A stretch of 64,000 nucleotides of DNA from Bacillota bacterium (GTDB lineage: Bacteria; Bacillota; Clostridia; Acetivibrionales; DTU013), in contig JAEYRB010000063.1 in NCBI GenBank assembly GCA_023409735.1, forward strand, positions 62,001 to 126,000, in the 5' to 3' direction. Below are positions 9,308-17,829 of this stretch, one piece after another. The position numbers and the translations under genes were made by a program. Every line of letters starts with the position of its first letter. The first letter of the stretch is position 1. The notes under the pieces were generated by a model. The model saw only the letters and a program-made list of their open reading frames with translations, made no database searches and was not told the DNA's origin.

Positions 9308-10000
9308 TTACATAAACTGTGCAAATATGCTTGCACCTATGACTGTGAGTAAGCCTGAAACCACAATGGACAGGCTACTCATAGCGCCCTCAACCTCACC
9401 GAGCTCAATTGCTTTTGCAGTACCGATGGCATGAGAAGATGTACCGATAGCTATGCCCCTTGCAACCGGGTCTGTAATATGAAATAGCTTTAGAACGCTT
9501 TCGGCTATCACGTTTCCAAGGACTCCCGTTATGATTATAATAGCAGCTGTGAGAGCGACATAGCCACCAAGCTCATCTGTGACACCCATCCCAATAGCTG
9601 TAGTGATGGATTTTGGCAGAAGGGTTACATAAGCTCTATGGTCAAGATTGAACAGAAGCGCGAGCAGAAACACGCTCACAAGGCTTGTGAACACACCGCC
9701 TGCGATGCCGAACAATACAGCTTTACAATTCTTTTTTAATAGCTCAAACTGTTCATAAAGAGGGACAGCAAAACAAACTGTCGCCGGTGTTAGAAGGTAA
9801 CTTATGTACTTTGTACCATAGCTGTATTTTTCATATTCCACACCGAAAATAAGCAATACTGCTATTGTTATGATGATAGCAATCAGCAGCGGATTAAAAA
9901 TGGCAAGTCTGAATTTCTTCTTTAGCAGTGTGCCTATTCCATAGGAAAACAGGCTGATTAAAACTCCAAAAAATACAGAGTCTGCGAAAAACTCACTCAT
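9308..10000 (-). CDS. lrgB: LrgB/CidB family membrane protein
   Basis: 230 residues with about six to seven membrane segments and the family motifs LLKKKF, LLTPATVCFAVPLYEQ, LLPKSITTAIGMGVTDELGG and GTSSHAIGTAKAIELGE. LrgB works with LrgA in a system related to holin/antiholin control of murein hydrolase activity; in some bacteria the pair moves pyruvate or other small acids. Its start overlaps the end of lrgA by eight bases, so the two are translationally coupled. Confidence 0.9.
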   Translation of the reverse strand: MSEFFADSVFFGVLISLFSYGIGTLLKKKFRLAIFNPLLIAIIITIAVLLIFGVEYEKYSYGTKYISYLLTPATVCFAVPLYEQFELLKKNCKAVLFGIAGGVFTSLVSVFLLALLFNLDHRAYVTLLPKSITTAIGMGVTDELGGYVALTAAIIIITGVLGNVIAESVLKLFHITDPVARGIAIGTSSHAIGTAKAIELGEVEGAMSSLSIVVSGLLTVIGASIFAQFM

Positions 10001-10364
10001 GTTCCATCCCCCTGTTCTTTCTATTTCGGCATATTAACGCCTGCGTGATTTTACCGGATACGATCATAACCATAATGGTTGTTACTATGGTGATAATTAA
10101 ATATTGAAGCCATGCCGGACGCAATATATCCCAGGAATTCATAAGACCGACTGCTGCCGGAATAAACATTATAGGCATGATCTCAATGAGAAATGCGCTG
10201 GTTTCCTTAACAGCATTTAAAGGGATTATTTTAAGCTCCAGAGCTATAAATAAAATAACCATGCCGTAAATGCTTGCAGGGATAGGAAGCGGAATCAGCT
10301 CATTTAATGTTTCTCCCACAAATGAGATTAATAAAATAATAGTAAATTGTTTTATGTACTTCAA
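9993..10364 (-). CDS. lrgA: LrgA/CidA family membrane protein
   Basis: About 123 residues from a TTG start at 10364, chosen because AAAGGAAGGT lies just before it and the protein then begins directly with hydrophobic LrgA sequence (KQFTIILLISFVGE). An ATG at 10430 would add 22 polar residues not usual in the family. Four membrane segments and the motif IPLPIPASIYGMVILF are visible. It is the holin-like partner of LrgB, with which it overlaps. No LytSR two-component genes are next to it, so its control here is unknown. Confidence 0.85.
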   Translation of the reverse strand: MKYIKQFTIILLISFVGETLNELIPLPIPASIYGMVILFIALELKIIPLNAVKETSAFLIEIMPIMFIPAAVGLMNSWDILRPAWLQYLIITIVTTIMVMIVSGKITQALICRNRKNRGMEHE

Positions 10365-10569
10365 AAGGTTACCTTCCTTTGTTATCGCCTGTTGTAAATT
10401 TACTGTAGCACATTTTTCTTCAAGCTTCAACCATCTTGCTCAAGCTCGCAGAATTACCGCGAGGACGTACAAAGGCCCGGTGAAATGATAGGTCATAATG
10501 ATGATTTATAGGAGTAGCAGAATATGGCTTTATTCTGGCCACAATGCCAGACTGATTCAGTTAGCCGGA

Positions 10570-13146
10570 TTAACGCAGCCTAAAGCAGCTTCTAAGACTC
10601 CCATAGCCTGAAAGCGCTGTATGTGTATCAATGAAGATAACAGGTCTGACACCGGCAGCCTCTTTAGCATCCCGAAAGTATATTTTGCCATCAGGGTAAA
10701 CGCAGCGAACCATGTTACTGTTGTTGTAATATGGTGTATCCAGCCAGTATCGTGTATTTAGTGAAATGCTCCGGCCTACGGCAGCCAAAGAAGCTATGTC
10801 CTCAATTCCGGGCAGGCTGACCAGATCGTACTCGGTATACTGGTAGGCCTGACTGTGATTTATCGCACTGACCTCAGCCAGATGGCTGCAAAAGAAATCG
10901 CGATTGCCGCTTGTGGCAAGATGTTTGTGGCTGTTGGATAGAATAATAGGATGTGCTGCATTTATTAGGCTTTCAAGTTCTTGGTCAGTAAAACAGGATA
11001 AAAAGCTTGTGTTAAGCCATTTTCTCAGACTGCTGATGCTCCAGTAGTTTTCGTTAGAATAGGAGAACTGTGACAGCATAATTGCTTCAGTACAAAGCAG
11101 CTGTGCCGAGCCATTCTCTGCAGACAACACTTGCCAAAGGAGAGGCTGTCCGCAATATGAGCCTATTTCAATATATGCACCCGGCTCAAGTGACGTGTGG
11201 TTGTCCATTTTGTGTATAAAATTCACGAAAGTATTGCTGAGGTATGGAAGAATAAGTACTGTCAACAATACTGTTGTAATTACATTCAAAGTAATTCTTT
11301 TGTTCATGCTTAAACCATTTTTTTTAAATTGGCCCATAGCACTTTCTTTACTATCTTTTTTGGACCTGGAACCAATTGCGGTAATCAACACAGCAATGAA
11401 GCCTGCGTCAATTATCTGCTCAAATGCAAGCATGTGCTTTGCCAGGTCTCCATAACCATTACTTATAAAGGGTGTTGCCAAAGTGTAAAATGAAAATAAC
11501 CAAAAGGCAGACAAAAAAATCATGCATGGAACGACTGCCTTGTTCCACAGTAAAATAATCAGCATAATTGAAAATGCTATTAATACGGCAATGTTACCGG
11601 CTGTAGTATCAAAGCCCCAAAAGCCTCGTATTGTATTCCATAGTGAAAAGCGTGATGATAATGTGAACCGGGAATAGGAGCTATCATAATTTGATAGATA
11701 ATATGGTCTGATCATTCCGCTGTGGTGAAAGGACTGCCTTATAGCTTTCCAAAAAAGACAAGGATGACGAAGATATAAGGACAACAGCTGAAGCTTTGAA
11801 ACCCTTGCAATGTTATCAAGGTAGCTATTCTTAGAAACTGTATGTGAAACGGCAGTATCTGAAGCAGTAGTGTCTGATACAGCGGTGTTTGAAGCAGCGG
11901 TGTTTGAAGCGGCAGTATCTGAAGCAGCGGTGTTTGAGGTAATGGTATTTGAAGGAGCAGTATCTGAAGTAACTATATCCGGAACACTCACAGTATAAGC
12001 GTTTGTTCCTGATAATTCTACCATTTCAGTATCTAATCCCAGTTCTTTCAAATATTCAGCAGCGGTTACTGTATCTGTATCCATCAGTGCGCCATAAAAT
12101 ATTGCATTATAGGTAGTGTCATAGCTCATCCATGATGGAATACTGCTATAAACTGCAATTAGTATTACCAGTACGAAGGCTGAAGCAGCAATTGGCCATT
12201 TTTTCCTCGAATGGTACCACAATATAGCTTCAAGCCCTAAACAGAGGAATATTGCAGCAGGAATATTAGCAAATTTTGTCCAACCGTAAACGAGACACGA
12301 AAAAGCGATAATAAGTGAGTCAGTTGCTAAACTGGATTTCTTAAAGATTACGTCACCTTTTCCTGAGCGTGTTTCTGAGCCTACGGCTGACTTGGGTGCT
12401 AAGTCTGTTACATGATAGTCTGTGGTGCTTATTCCAGAGTTCATCAATGACTGGTCCTCTAGGCCTGATGATTGATAGTCTGTGGTGCTTATACTTGAGT
12501 CTAATCTTGAGTCGGCCGCTATATTTTCCACTTTATGTAACATCCATGTCATTATGCGAATAGCCACACCTGCAATTAGTACGAAGGATATTATTTGCAG
12601 TGCCTCTCCATAAAATGAGTTAAAATAGGTTACATACCCCACATCACACAGCACGATTATTATTATCAGCTTTCCAATCAGATCAACCCACCATTTGCTC
12701 AGTCTTATCTGCGCAAATAGATATGACAGTACTGCAGCATAGCATAAGGAATACATTATTCCGAGCACCTTCAGACGGTATAAGGACGTAGCTGCGCCTG
12801 TAAGTCTGTTGATCAGCAGATTGATTATTACGGAGATGCGTACAAAAGCTACTTGAATTGACGGATAAGTGATATAGCCGGACTTGTCGAAAAGAATATG
12901 GAAGGTGTCCCGGAGAAATCCATTACCGGGCAAATTGATTATATAGCTGGGTATATAGACAAAGCTTTTATCCATAGTTTCAAAGGAAAGTGATGAAGCT
13001 GACATAACACGTTTAAAATCACCGTTATCAGAAAGACCTATTTCACTACCTAGAAACAAAATGGTTAAGATAAGTACAAATGAAAGAAAGCCAAGCAGGT
13101 AGTACTGGTATTTTCTGTAGATGTTTTCAATGGTTGTTCCCGTCAA
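10570..13146 (-). CDS. Large polytopic membrane protein with C-terminal DUF6273-like domain
   Basis: 858 residues. After one N-terminal membrane segment comes an outside loop, then many helices to about residue 650, resembling GT-C-type glycan biosynthesis membrane proteins (WsfD-like) with an SDNGDF motif after helix 1. Two soluble inserts are low in complexity: one near 215-255 repeats ISTTDY, the other near 385-430 is a run of five-residue SDTAA/SNTAA units. The last ~180 residues form a soluble domain with LRKWLNTSFL, RYWLDTPYYNNSNMV and AAGVRPVIFI, matching DUF6273, often found on surface proteins of Firmicutes. The enzymatic role is inferred from topology only. It stands alone, with a minisatellite upstream. 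Confidence 0.7.
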   Translation of the reverse strand: MTGTTIENIYRKYQYYLLGFLSFVLILTILFLGSEIGLSDNGDFKRVMSASSLSFETMDKSFVYIPSYIINLPGNGFLRDTFHILFDKSGYITYPSIQVAFVRISVIINLLINRLTGAATSLYRLKVLGIMYSLCYAAVLSYLFAQIRLSKWWVDLIGKLIIIIVLCDVGYVTYFNSFYGEALQIISFVLIAGVAIRIMTWMLHKVENIAADSRLDSSISTTDYQSSGLEDQSLMNSGISTTDYHVTDLAPKSAVGSETRSGKGDVIFKKSSLATDSLIIAFSCLVYGWTKFANIPAAIFLCLGLEAILWYHSRKKWPIAASAFVLVILIAVYSSIPSWMSYDTTYNAIFYGALMDTDTVTAAEYLKELGLDTEMVELSGTNAYTVSVPDIVTSDTAPSNTITSNTAASDTAASNTAASNTAVSDTTASDTAVSHTVSKNSYLDNIARVSKLQLLSLYLRHPCLFWKAIRQSFHHSGMIRPYYLSNYDSSYSRFTLSSRFSLWNTIRGFWGFDTTAGNIAVLIAFSIMLIILLWNKAVVPCMIFLSAFWLFSFYTLATPFISNGYGDLAKHMLAFEQIIDAGFIAVLITAIGSRSKKDSKESAMGQFKKNGLSMNKRITLNVITTVLLTVLILPYLSNTFVNFIHKMDNHTSLEPGAYIEIGSYCGQPLLWQVLSAENGSAQLLCTEAIMLSQFSYSNENYWSISSLRKWLNTSFLSCFTDQELESLINAAHPIILSNSHKHLATSGNRDFFCSHLAEVSAINHSQAYQYTEYDLVSLPGIEDIASLAAVGRSISLNTRYWLDTPYYNNSNMVRCVYPDGKIYFRDAKEAAGVRPVIFIDTHTALSGYGSLRSCFRLR
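11842..11970 (-). repeat. 15-bp tandem repeats coding a Ser/Asn-Asp-Thr-Ala-rich linker
   Basis: About eight to nine imperfect 15-bp units, read on the minus strand as five-codon units such as SDTAA, SNTAA and SDTAV. They lie inside the membrane protein gene and keep its frame. Such units can expand or shrink by slippage without breaking the frame. Confidence 0.75.
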
Positions 13147-13196
13147 TCCTGTTATCTCCTTTAATTTTCATTAAAGTCACCGCCAAGTGTGTGCAC

Positions 13197-13388
13197 GCAA
13201 AAGCAGTCTTTATTCACGTACTAAGGTAGTCACGTGCTTACACACGGAAGCTGTTTTTTATCCAAATACTGAGGCTGTCACGTGCTTATACACGGAAGCT
13301 GTCTTTTATCCACATACTATGGCAGTCACATGCTTGCACGCGGAGGGCCTCTTTTATCCACATACTAAGGCAGCTATTCGCTTATCAG
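13197..13388. repeat. 48-bp minisatellite, four units
   Basis: Four head-to-tail units of exactly 48 bp start at 13197, 13245, 13293 and 13341. Shared blocks include CGGAAGCTGT, TTTTATCCACATACT and GTCACGTGCTTAC. A diverged partial unit precedes the array and another continues to about 13405. Because 48 is divisible by three, a plus-strand frame of about 69 codons stays open, but it has no ribosome site and its peptide is only the repeat. The array lies between the divergent membrane-protein and glycosylase genes. Confidence 0.85.
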
Positions 13389-13571
13389 CGTGAGTGCCCT
13401 CTATCCACGTGCAGAGCTTATATTTGTTTGGCGACAAAGCCATCTTCATTAGCTTTCCCCAAAAAGCTAAATTATGTATAATAGAAGGAGTTATTGAAAT
13501 AATATTTCGATAATACTGCTTATTTTTATGCCATGCTTTTGACAGGTAAAAAACCGGAAGGCACATAACCG

Positions 13572-14267
13572 GTGGCTCTGCTTAAACTAAGGCAGGAGCG
13601 GAAGGCACATAAAGGCTGTTCTGAATTTACCAAGGCAGAGGTTGAAGGTGTCAAAGGGGTGAGTCTCTACATATTGAAGCTTGACAGAGAATTTTATATA
13701 AGGCCCGGCCTTGTGGTGGCTAAAGAACTGATCGGAAAGCAATTAGTTCACAATACTGCCGAAGGAACTACAAAGGGGATCATAGTTGAAACAGAAGCGT
13801 ATATAGGCCCCGGAGATGCGGCTGCACACTCATATAAGGGCAGGAGGACACAGCGTACGGCTATTATGTATGGAAGCGGAGGCTATGCTTATGTTTATAC
13901 TATTTATGGGCTTCATTACTGCATGAACGTTGTGGCTAACAGGGAGGAATGCCCCGAAGCTATTCTGATAAGAGCATTGCAGCCTACTGCAGGATTGGAT
14001 ATTATGAGAAATAGAAGGGCAACGCATAAGGACATTGAGCTATGCAAGGGACCCGGAAGATTATGCAGTGCAATGGGTATTACAATGGGTGATTACGGAA
14101 AGGACTTGTGTGCGGACACTCTGTATATAGAGACGCAGGACAATATATCAATAGAGGTCGTGACAACCAAGAGGATCAACATTGATTATTCCGGTGAAGC
14201 TGCAGATTATCCATGGAGATTTATTTGCAGAGGAAGCAGGTATCTTTCTGTTCCGCCAAGAAAATAA
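13572..14267 (+). CDS. DNA-3-methyladenine glycosylase (AAG/MPG family)
   Basis: Base-excision enzyme that removes 3-methyladenine and other alkylated purines. The core shows VETEAYIGPGDAAAHSYKG, with the catalytic glutamate at E75 and active-site Y77 and H86, then the intercalating-loop region GYAYVYTIYGLHYCMNVV and LCKGPGRLCSAMGI. The longest frame starts at GTG 13572 (231 residues, GGAAGG upstream); a GTG at 13659 would give about 202 residues, closer to the usual length and beginning just before the conserved domain. The sequence GGAAGGCACATAA occurs twice here (13556 and 13600), so either start has a plausible ribosome site. The fold differs from the AlkD-like protein at 5930. Confidence 0.9.
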   Translation: MALLKLRQERKAHKGCSEFTKAEVEGVKGVSLYILKLDREFYIRPGLVVAKELIGKQLVHNTAEGTTKGIIVETEAYIGPGDAAAHSYKGRRTQRTAIMYGSGGYAYVYTIYGLHYCMNVVANREECPEAILIRALQPTAGLDIMRNRRATHKDIELCKGPGRLCSAMGITMGDYGKDLCADTLYIETQDNISIEVVTTKRINIDYSGEAADYPWRFICRGSRYLSVPPRK

Positions 14268-14393
14268 GTGCTGCTGGGAAGCTATAGAAATATTGTCGTT
14301 TATGTGCTATTATACTAGTAAAAGGATAAGTAGTAATCAGATTTTTGGCAGAAGTTACCTTGTAATTGGATTATTAAGGAGAGCAGAAACGAT

Positions 14394-15209
14394 ATGAATA
14401 TTCTGGTTACACTAAACTCAAATTATCTTAGGCCTCTGAGGGTTATGCTGAAATCCTTGTTCTTTAATAATCCCGGGGAGAGCTTTACTATATATGTAAT
14501 GCATTCCAGTCTGGGGCAGTATGAAATAAATGAACTTTCAGCTTTTACTGCAGAAAACGGAAGTAAGCTTGAGAGCCTGAGGGTGGATGAAAGCTGTTTT
14601 GCAGATGCACCTATACTGCTGCACTATACAAAGGAGATGTATTTCAGACTTCTTGCATATAAATTTCTTCCTCAGAAGCTCGATCGTATATTATACCTTG
14701 ATCCGGATATACTCGTCATTAATGAAATCAAGGAACTTTATGAGACAGACATAGAGGGTTACCTTTATGCTGCTGCATATCACAATATTGTTTCTGTAAA
14801 AGAGATAAACAAGCTGAGGCTATATCCATACGAGATCAGTGCATATTACAACTCCGGTGTGCTTCTTATGAATCTTGAACTCCAGCGAACACAGGTCAAT
14901 GAAAAAGAAATCTTTGATTTTGTTGAGGAAAATCGTAAAAAGCTTATAATGCCTGATCAGGATGTTTTAAATGCCCTCTATGCTCAGAGAATTAAAAGCC
15001 TGGATGAAAAGCTCTATAATTATGATGCACGCTACTACAGCTATTATAGGCTTACCTCCAACGGCTTTTTTGATATGGATCAGATAATTAACCATACGGT
15101 AATACTGCATTTTTGCGGTAAAAGAAAGCCCTGGCATAAGGGATATACCGGCAAATTTTACTCACTATACAAGCATTATGAGAAGCAGGCCTTTAGTAAA
15201 ACTCTATAA
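14394..15209 (+). CDS. Glycosyltransferase family 8 protein
   Basis: 271 residues. The N-terminus MNILVTLNSNYLRPLRVML is the GT8 nucleotide-sugar-binding strand and helix. DPD at residues 103-105 (in YLDPDILV) is the metal-binding DxD motif, preceded by LPQKLDRILYLD. ISAYYNSGVLLMNL, MPDQDVLNAL and the C-terminal HFCGKRKPW complete the family set. GT8 enzymes transfer glucose or galactose from UDP-sugars with retention; in Gram-positives they decorate surface glycans. The acceptor cannot be told from sequence. AAGGAGAG precedes the ATG. A nine-pair hairpin (15261-15286) follows and may terminate transcription. Confidence 0.88.
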   Translation: MNILVTLNSNYLRPLRVMLKSLFFNNPGESFTIYVMHSSLGQYEINELSAFTAENGSKLESLRVDESCFADAPILLHYTKEMYFRLLAYKFLPQKLDRILYLDPDILVINEIKELYETDIEGYLYAAAYHNIVSVKEINKLRLYPYEISAYYNSGVLLMNLELQRTQVNEKEIFDFVEENRKKLIMPDQDVLNALYAQRIKSLDEKLYNYDARYYSYYRLTSNGFFDMDQIINHTVILHFCGKRKPWHKGYTGKFYSLYKHYEKQAFSKTL

Positions 15210-15335
15210 ACCAATGAAAGGTGTTATGAAAACAGGTTATCAGCAGCCCTGATCAAATAGATGATTGTTAATTCAAGAACAGTCATTATGTCATTATATA
15301 ATGGTCAAAATGATTCATGAAGGCAGGTAATTTAT

Positions 15336-16196
15336 ATGCAAAAAAGTCAAATTATTGAGAAAGTTAAATATTGGCTGCTCTTGAATCTGGGTATTCTTCT
15401 GCTTACATTTGGGGTATACTTTTTTAAGGCCCCAAACGGCTTTGCAACCGGAGGCGTAAGCGGCTTATCGATCATCTTGTTTAGAGCTCTGCCCTACTTC
15501 ACCCAGGCAGAATATATGACAATAATCAATGTTATTCTGCTTGTTGTAGGTATAATTGTTTTGGGTAAGGGGTGCGGAATTATGACTATATACTGCACTC
15601 TTTTGTTCTCTGTAGAAACAAGGCTTCTTGAGCTTATAATCCCCCTAAATGGCCCATTAACAAATCAACCGTTTATGGAGCTGACATATGCTATCCTTCT
15701 CACAGGTGTTGGTTCTGCGATAATATTTAATTGCAATGCATCCTCCGGTGGAACTGATATTGCAGCACTTATATTAAAAAAATATTCTAATCTTGATGTC
15801 GGCAAATCACTGCTCGTTTCTGATTCTCTTATTGCCATTTCAACCTTCTTTGTTTTTGGCATTCAATCCTGCTTGTTTTCAGTTCTTGGTTTGTTTATAA
15901 AGGCGTTCCTAATAGACAACGTTATTGAAAGTATTAATCTGTGCAAGTCGTTTACTATAATCACTACTAAGCCTGAGAAAATATCTGATTATATAATGAA
16001 TACACTGCATCACGGAGTTACGGCGTATACCGGTTTGGGCGAATTTACCCATGAACCCAAGACAGTTCTTATGACTGTATGTAAAAGGATCAATGCCGCA
16101 AAGCTGAAGCATATAATAAAGGAGATTGATCCTAACGCCTTCGTTATTGTCACAAATTCCAGCGAAATAATAGGAAGAGGCTTCCGTGGAGTGTAG
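15336..16196 (+). CDS. YitT family membrane protein (DUF161/DUF2179)
   Basis: 286 residues. About five to six hydrophobic segments occupy residues 15-195, containing GLLLTFGVYFF-like and ATGGVSGLSII elements and the family signature NCNASSGGTDIAA. A soluble DUF2179 domain follows (about 205-286), ending in DPNAFVIVTNSSEIIGRGF. The family is very common in Firmicutes; its molecular function is not established. It appears monocistronic. Confidence 0.88.
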   Translation: MQKSQIIEKVKYWLLLNLGILLLTFGVYFFKAPNGFATGGVSGLSIILFRALPYFTQAEYMTIINVILLVVGIIVLGKGCGIMTIYCTLLFSVETRLLELIIPLNGPLTNQPFMELTYAILLTGVGSAIIFNCNASSGGTDIAALILKKYSNLDVGKSLLVSDSLIAISTFFVFGIQSCLFSVLGLFIKAFLIDNVIESINLCKSFTIITTKPEKISDYIMNTLHHGVTAYTGLGEFTHEPKTVLMTVCKRINAAKLKHIIKEIDPNAFVIVTNSSEIIGRGFRGV

Positions 16197-16415
16197 AGCC
16201 GCAGGTCTGTCAAGATCTTAACACAGGATATCTGTAGCTAATTGCTTTGAAAAAACTATGTTCAGATATGCTACTATGGGCCATTTTTTCTATAAAATTA
16301 CAACGCATTGAAAAGTGTCAATAGAAAGAACTGAATAGAAACTGTATAATTAACATTATATATTAGTAAATTTTGCATACAATTCAAAATAATGATTTTT
16401 AGGAAGGACAAAATT

Positions 16416-17546
16416 ATGAATGATGGAGCATTTTTCACGAATCAATACACTAATTTATTTGCTCAGATTGGAATCTCTCAAGAAAAGATAGATATGAGGA
16501 TTAATGAAACCTTTGAAACGATGTTCTTTGATCCCGAGGAACGTATTTACTTTGAAAAGGGCAATGATATGGGATATATGCTGGACACCGGAAATATGGA
16601 TGCCCGTACTGAGGGAATGAGCTATGGAATGATGATGGCGGTTCAAATGGACAGAAAGGATATTTTTGATCGTTTGTGGCTTTTTTCAAAAACATATATG
16701 TACCAAAGCAAAGGGAAATACCAGGGCTATTTTGCCTGGTCTGTTTCTCCTGAAGGAGTAAAAAATGCAGAAGGCCCGGCACCTGATGGCGAGGAATACT
16801 ACGCTATGGCTCTTTTCTTTGCCGGCAAAAGATGGGGTGACGGCGCTGAACCATTCAATTACAGTGTTCAGGCAAGAGACATTCTTCGCCATTGTATTCA
16901 TCAATCTGAGATAGTTAAAAAAGGAAGCCCCATGTGGGATAGTACCAATCATTATATTAAATTTGTTCCTGAGACTCCGTTTTCTGACCCATCATACCAT
17001 CTGCCCCATTTTTATGAGCTGTTTGCACTACTGGCAGATGAACAGGACAGGGAGTTTTGGAAAATAGCTGCAGAAGAAAGCCGTAAGTATCTACATAAGG
17101 TATGTGACCCGATTACAGGCTTATCACCTGAGCTTTCGGAATTTGACGGCTCGCCTTCCAGGCATCCTGACAGAAGCCATTATTTTTCTGACGCATATCG
17201 TGTGGTTATGAATATCGGACTTGATGTCTCATGGTTCAACAGAGATGAAAAGTTAGTGGCTATTGCCGATAAGCTGCAGGCCTTTTTCAGCGAAAAAACC
17301 AGGCTCGGTGAATACACTACATATACACTGAAGGGCGAGTCGATCAACGGGCCGGTTTTACACCCATATGCAATAATTGCGACAAATGCAGCAGGCTCTC
17401 TTGCAGCAAAGGGTAAATATCGTATGGATTGGGTCAAAAATTTGTGGGAGCTGCCGCTTAGAAAGGGCGACCGAAGATACTATGACAACTGTTTATATTT
17501 CTTCTGCATGCTGATGCTTGCAGGGCAATATAAAATATATATATAA
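16416..17546 (+). CDS. GH8 reducing-end xylose-releasing exo-oligoxylanase
   Basis: 376 residues from the ATG at 16416, which has AGGAAGG at 16401-16407; an ATG at 16392 lacks one. GH8 features are the general acid E66 in ARTEGMSYGMM and the candidate base D259 in YFSDAYRVV, positions that match E70 and D263 of Bacillus halodurans Rex with a constant offset. YLHKVCDPITGLSPE and the C-terminal DNCLYFFCMLML also fit. Rex enzymes take xylose from the reducing end of xylo-oligosaccharides (EC 3.2.1.156). No signal peptide is present, so it should act on imported oligosaccharides. It precedes the GH1 gene but two strong hairpins separate them. Confidence 0.88.
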   Translation: MNDGAFFTNQYTNLFAQIGISQEKIDMRINETFETMFFDPEERIYFEKGNDMGYMLDTGNMDARTEGMSYGMMMAVQMDRKDIFDRLWLFSKTYMYQSKGKYQGYFAWSVSPEGVKNAEGPAPDGEEYYAMALFFAGKRWGDGAEPFNYSVQARDILRHCIHQSEIVKKGSPMWDSTNHYIKFVPETPFSDPSYHLPHFYELFALLADEQDREFWKIAAEESRKYLHKVCDPITGLSPELSEFDGSPSRHPDRSHYFSDAYRVVMNIGLDVSWFNRDEKLVAIADKLQAFFSEKTRLGEYTTYTLKGESINGPVLHPYAIIATNAAGSLAAKGKYRMDWVKNLWELPLRKGDRRYYDNCLYFFCMLMLAGQYKIYI

Positions 17547-17719
17547 AGAAGAAAATTTTCCTACAACCGAAAATTTCTTTGAACCAAAATGTTTTAATGG
17601 AAAATATAGCTGGCAAGTGTTTTACAGTATATTGTTTGTATGGGCCACAGTGTAATACCTTTATTTGCATAAAATAATAACAGCATAATACATAGGCTGC
17701 GGTTATTATATAGGTCAAT

Positions 17720-17802
17720 ATATTGTGCTATGTAGCTTACATGATACATAGCACAATATCCACTTTGTTTATTTACATTTATATTGGGACTTAAATGTAA
17801 AT
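17720..17802. promoter_or_regulatory. Two adjacent perfect inverted repeats between GH8 and GH1 genes
   Basis: First: ATATTGTGCTATGTA (17720-17734) pairs perfectly with 17745-17759 around a ten-base spacer. Second: ATTTACATTTA (17771-17781) pairs perfectly with 17792-17802, again around ten bases. The first, followed by CACTTTGTTTATTT, may terminate GH8 transcription. The second ends 27 bases before the GH1 start and is well placed as an operator. Confidence 0.7.
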
Positions 17803-17829
17803 TGAATACATATGTGAGGTTGGTTTGTT

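Noticed and set aside
13187..13393. 69-codon plus-strand frame over the 48-bp repeats
   Set aside because: It is open only because the unit length is divisible by three; there is no ribosome site and the peptide is pure repeat.
13188..13405. Tandem repeats resembling a CRISPR array
   Set aside because: The units touch each other without unique spacers and no cas genes are present; it is a minisatellite.
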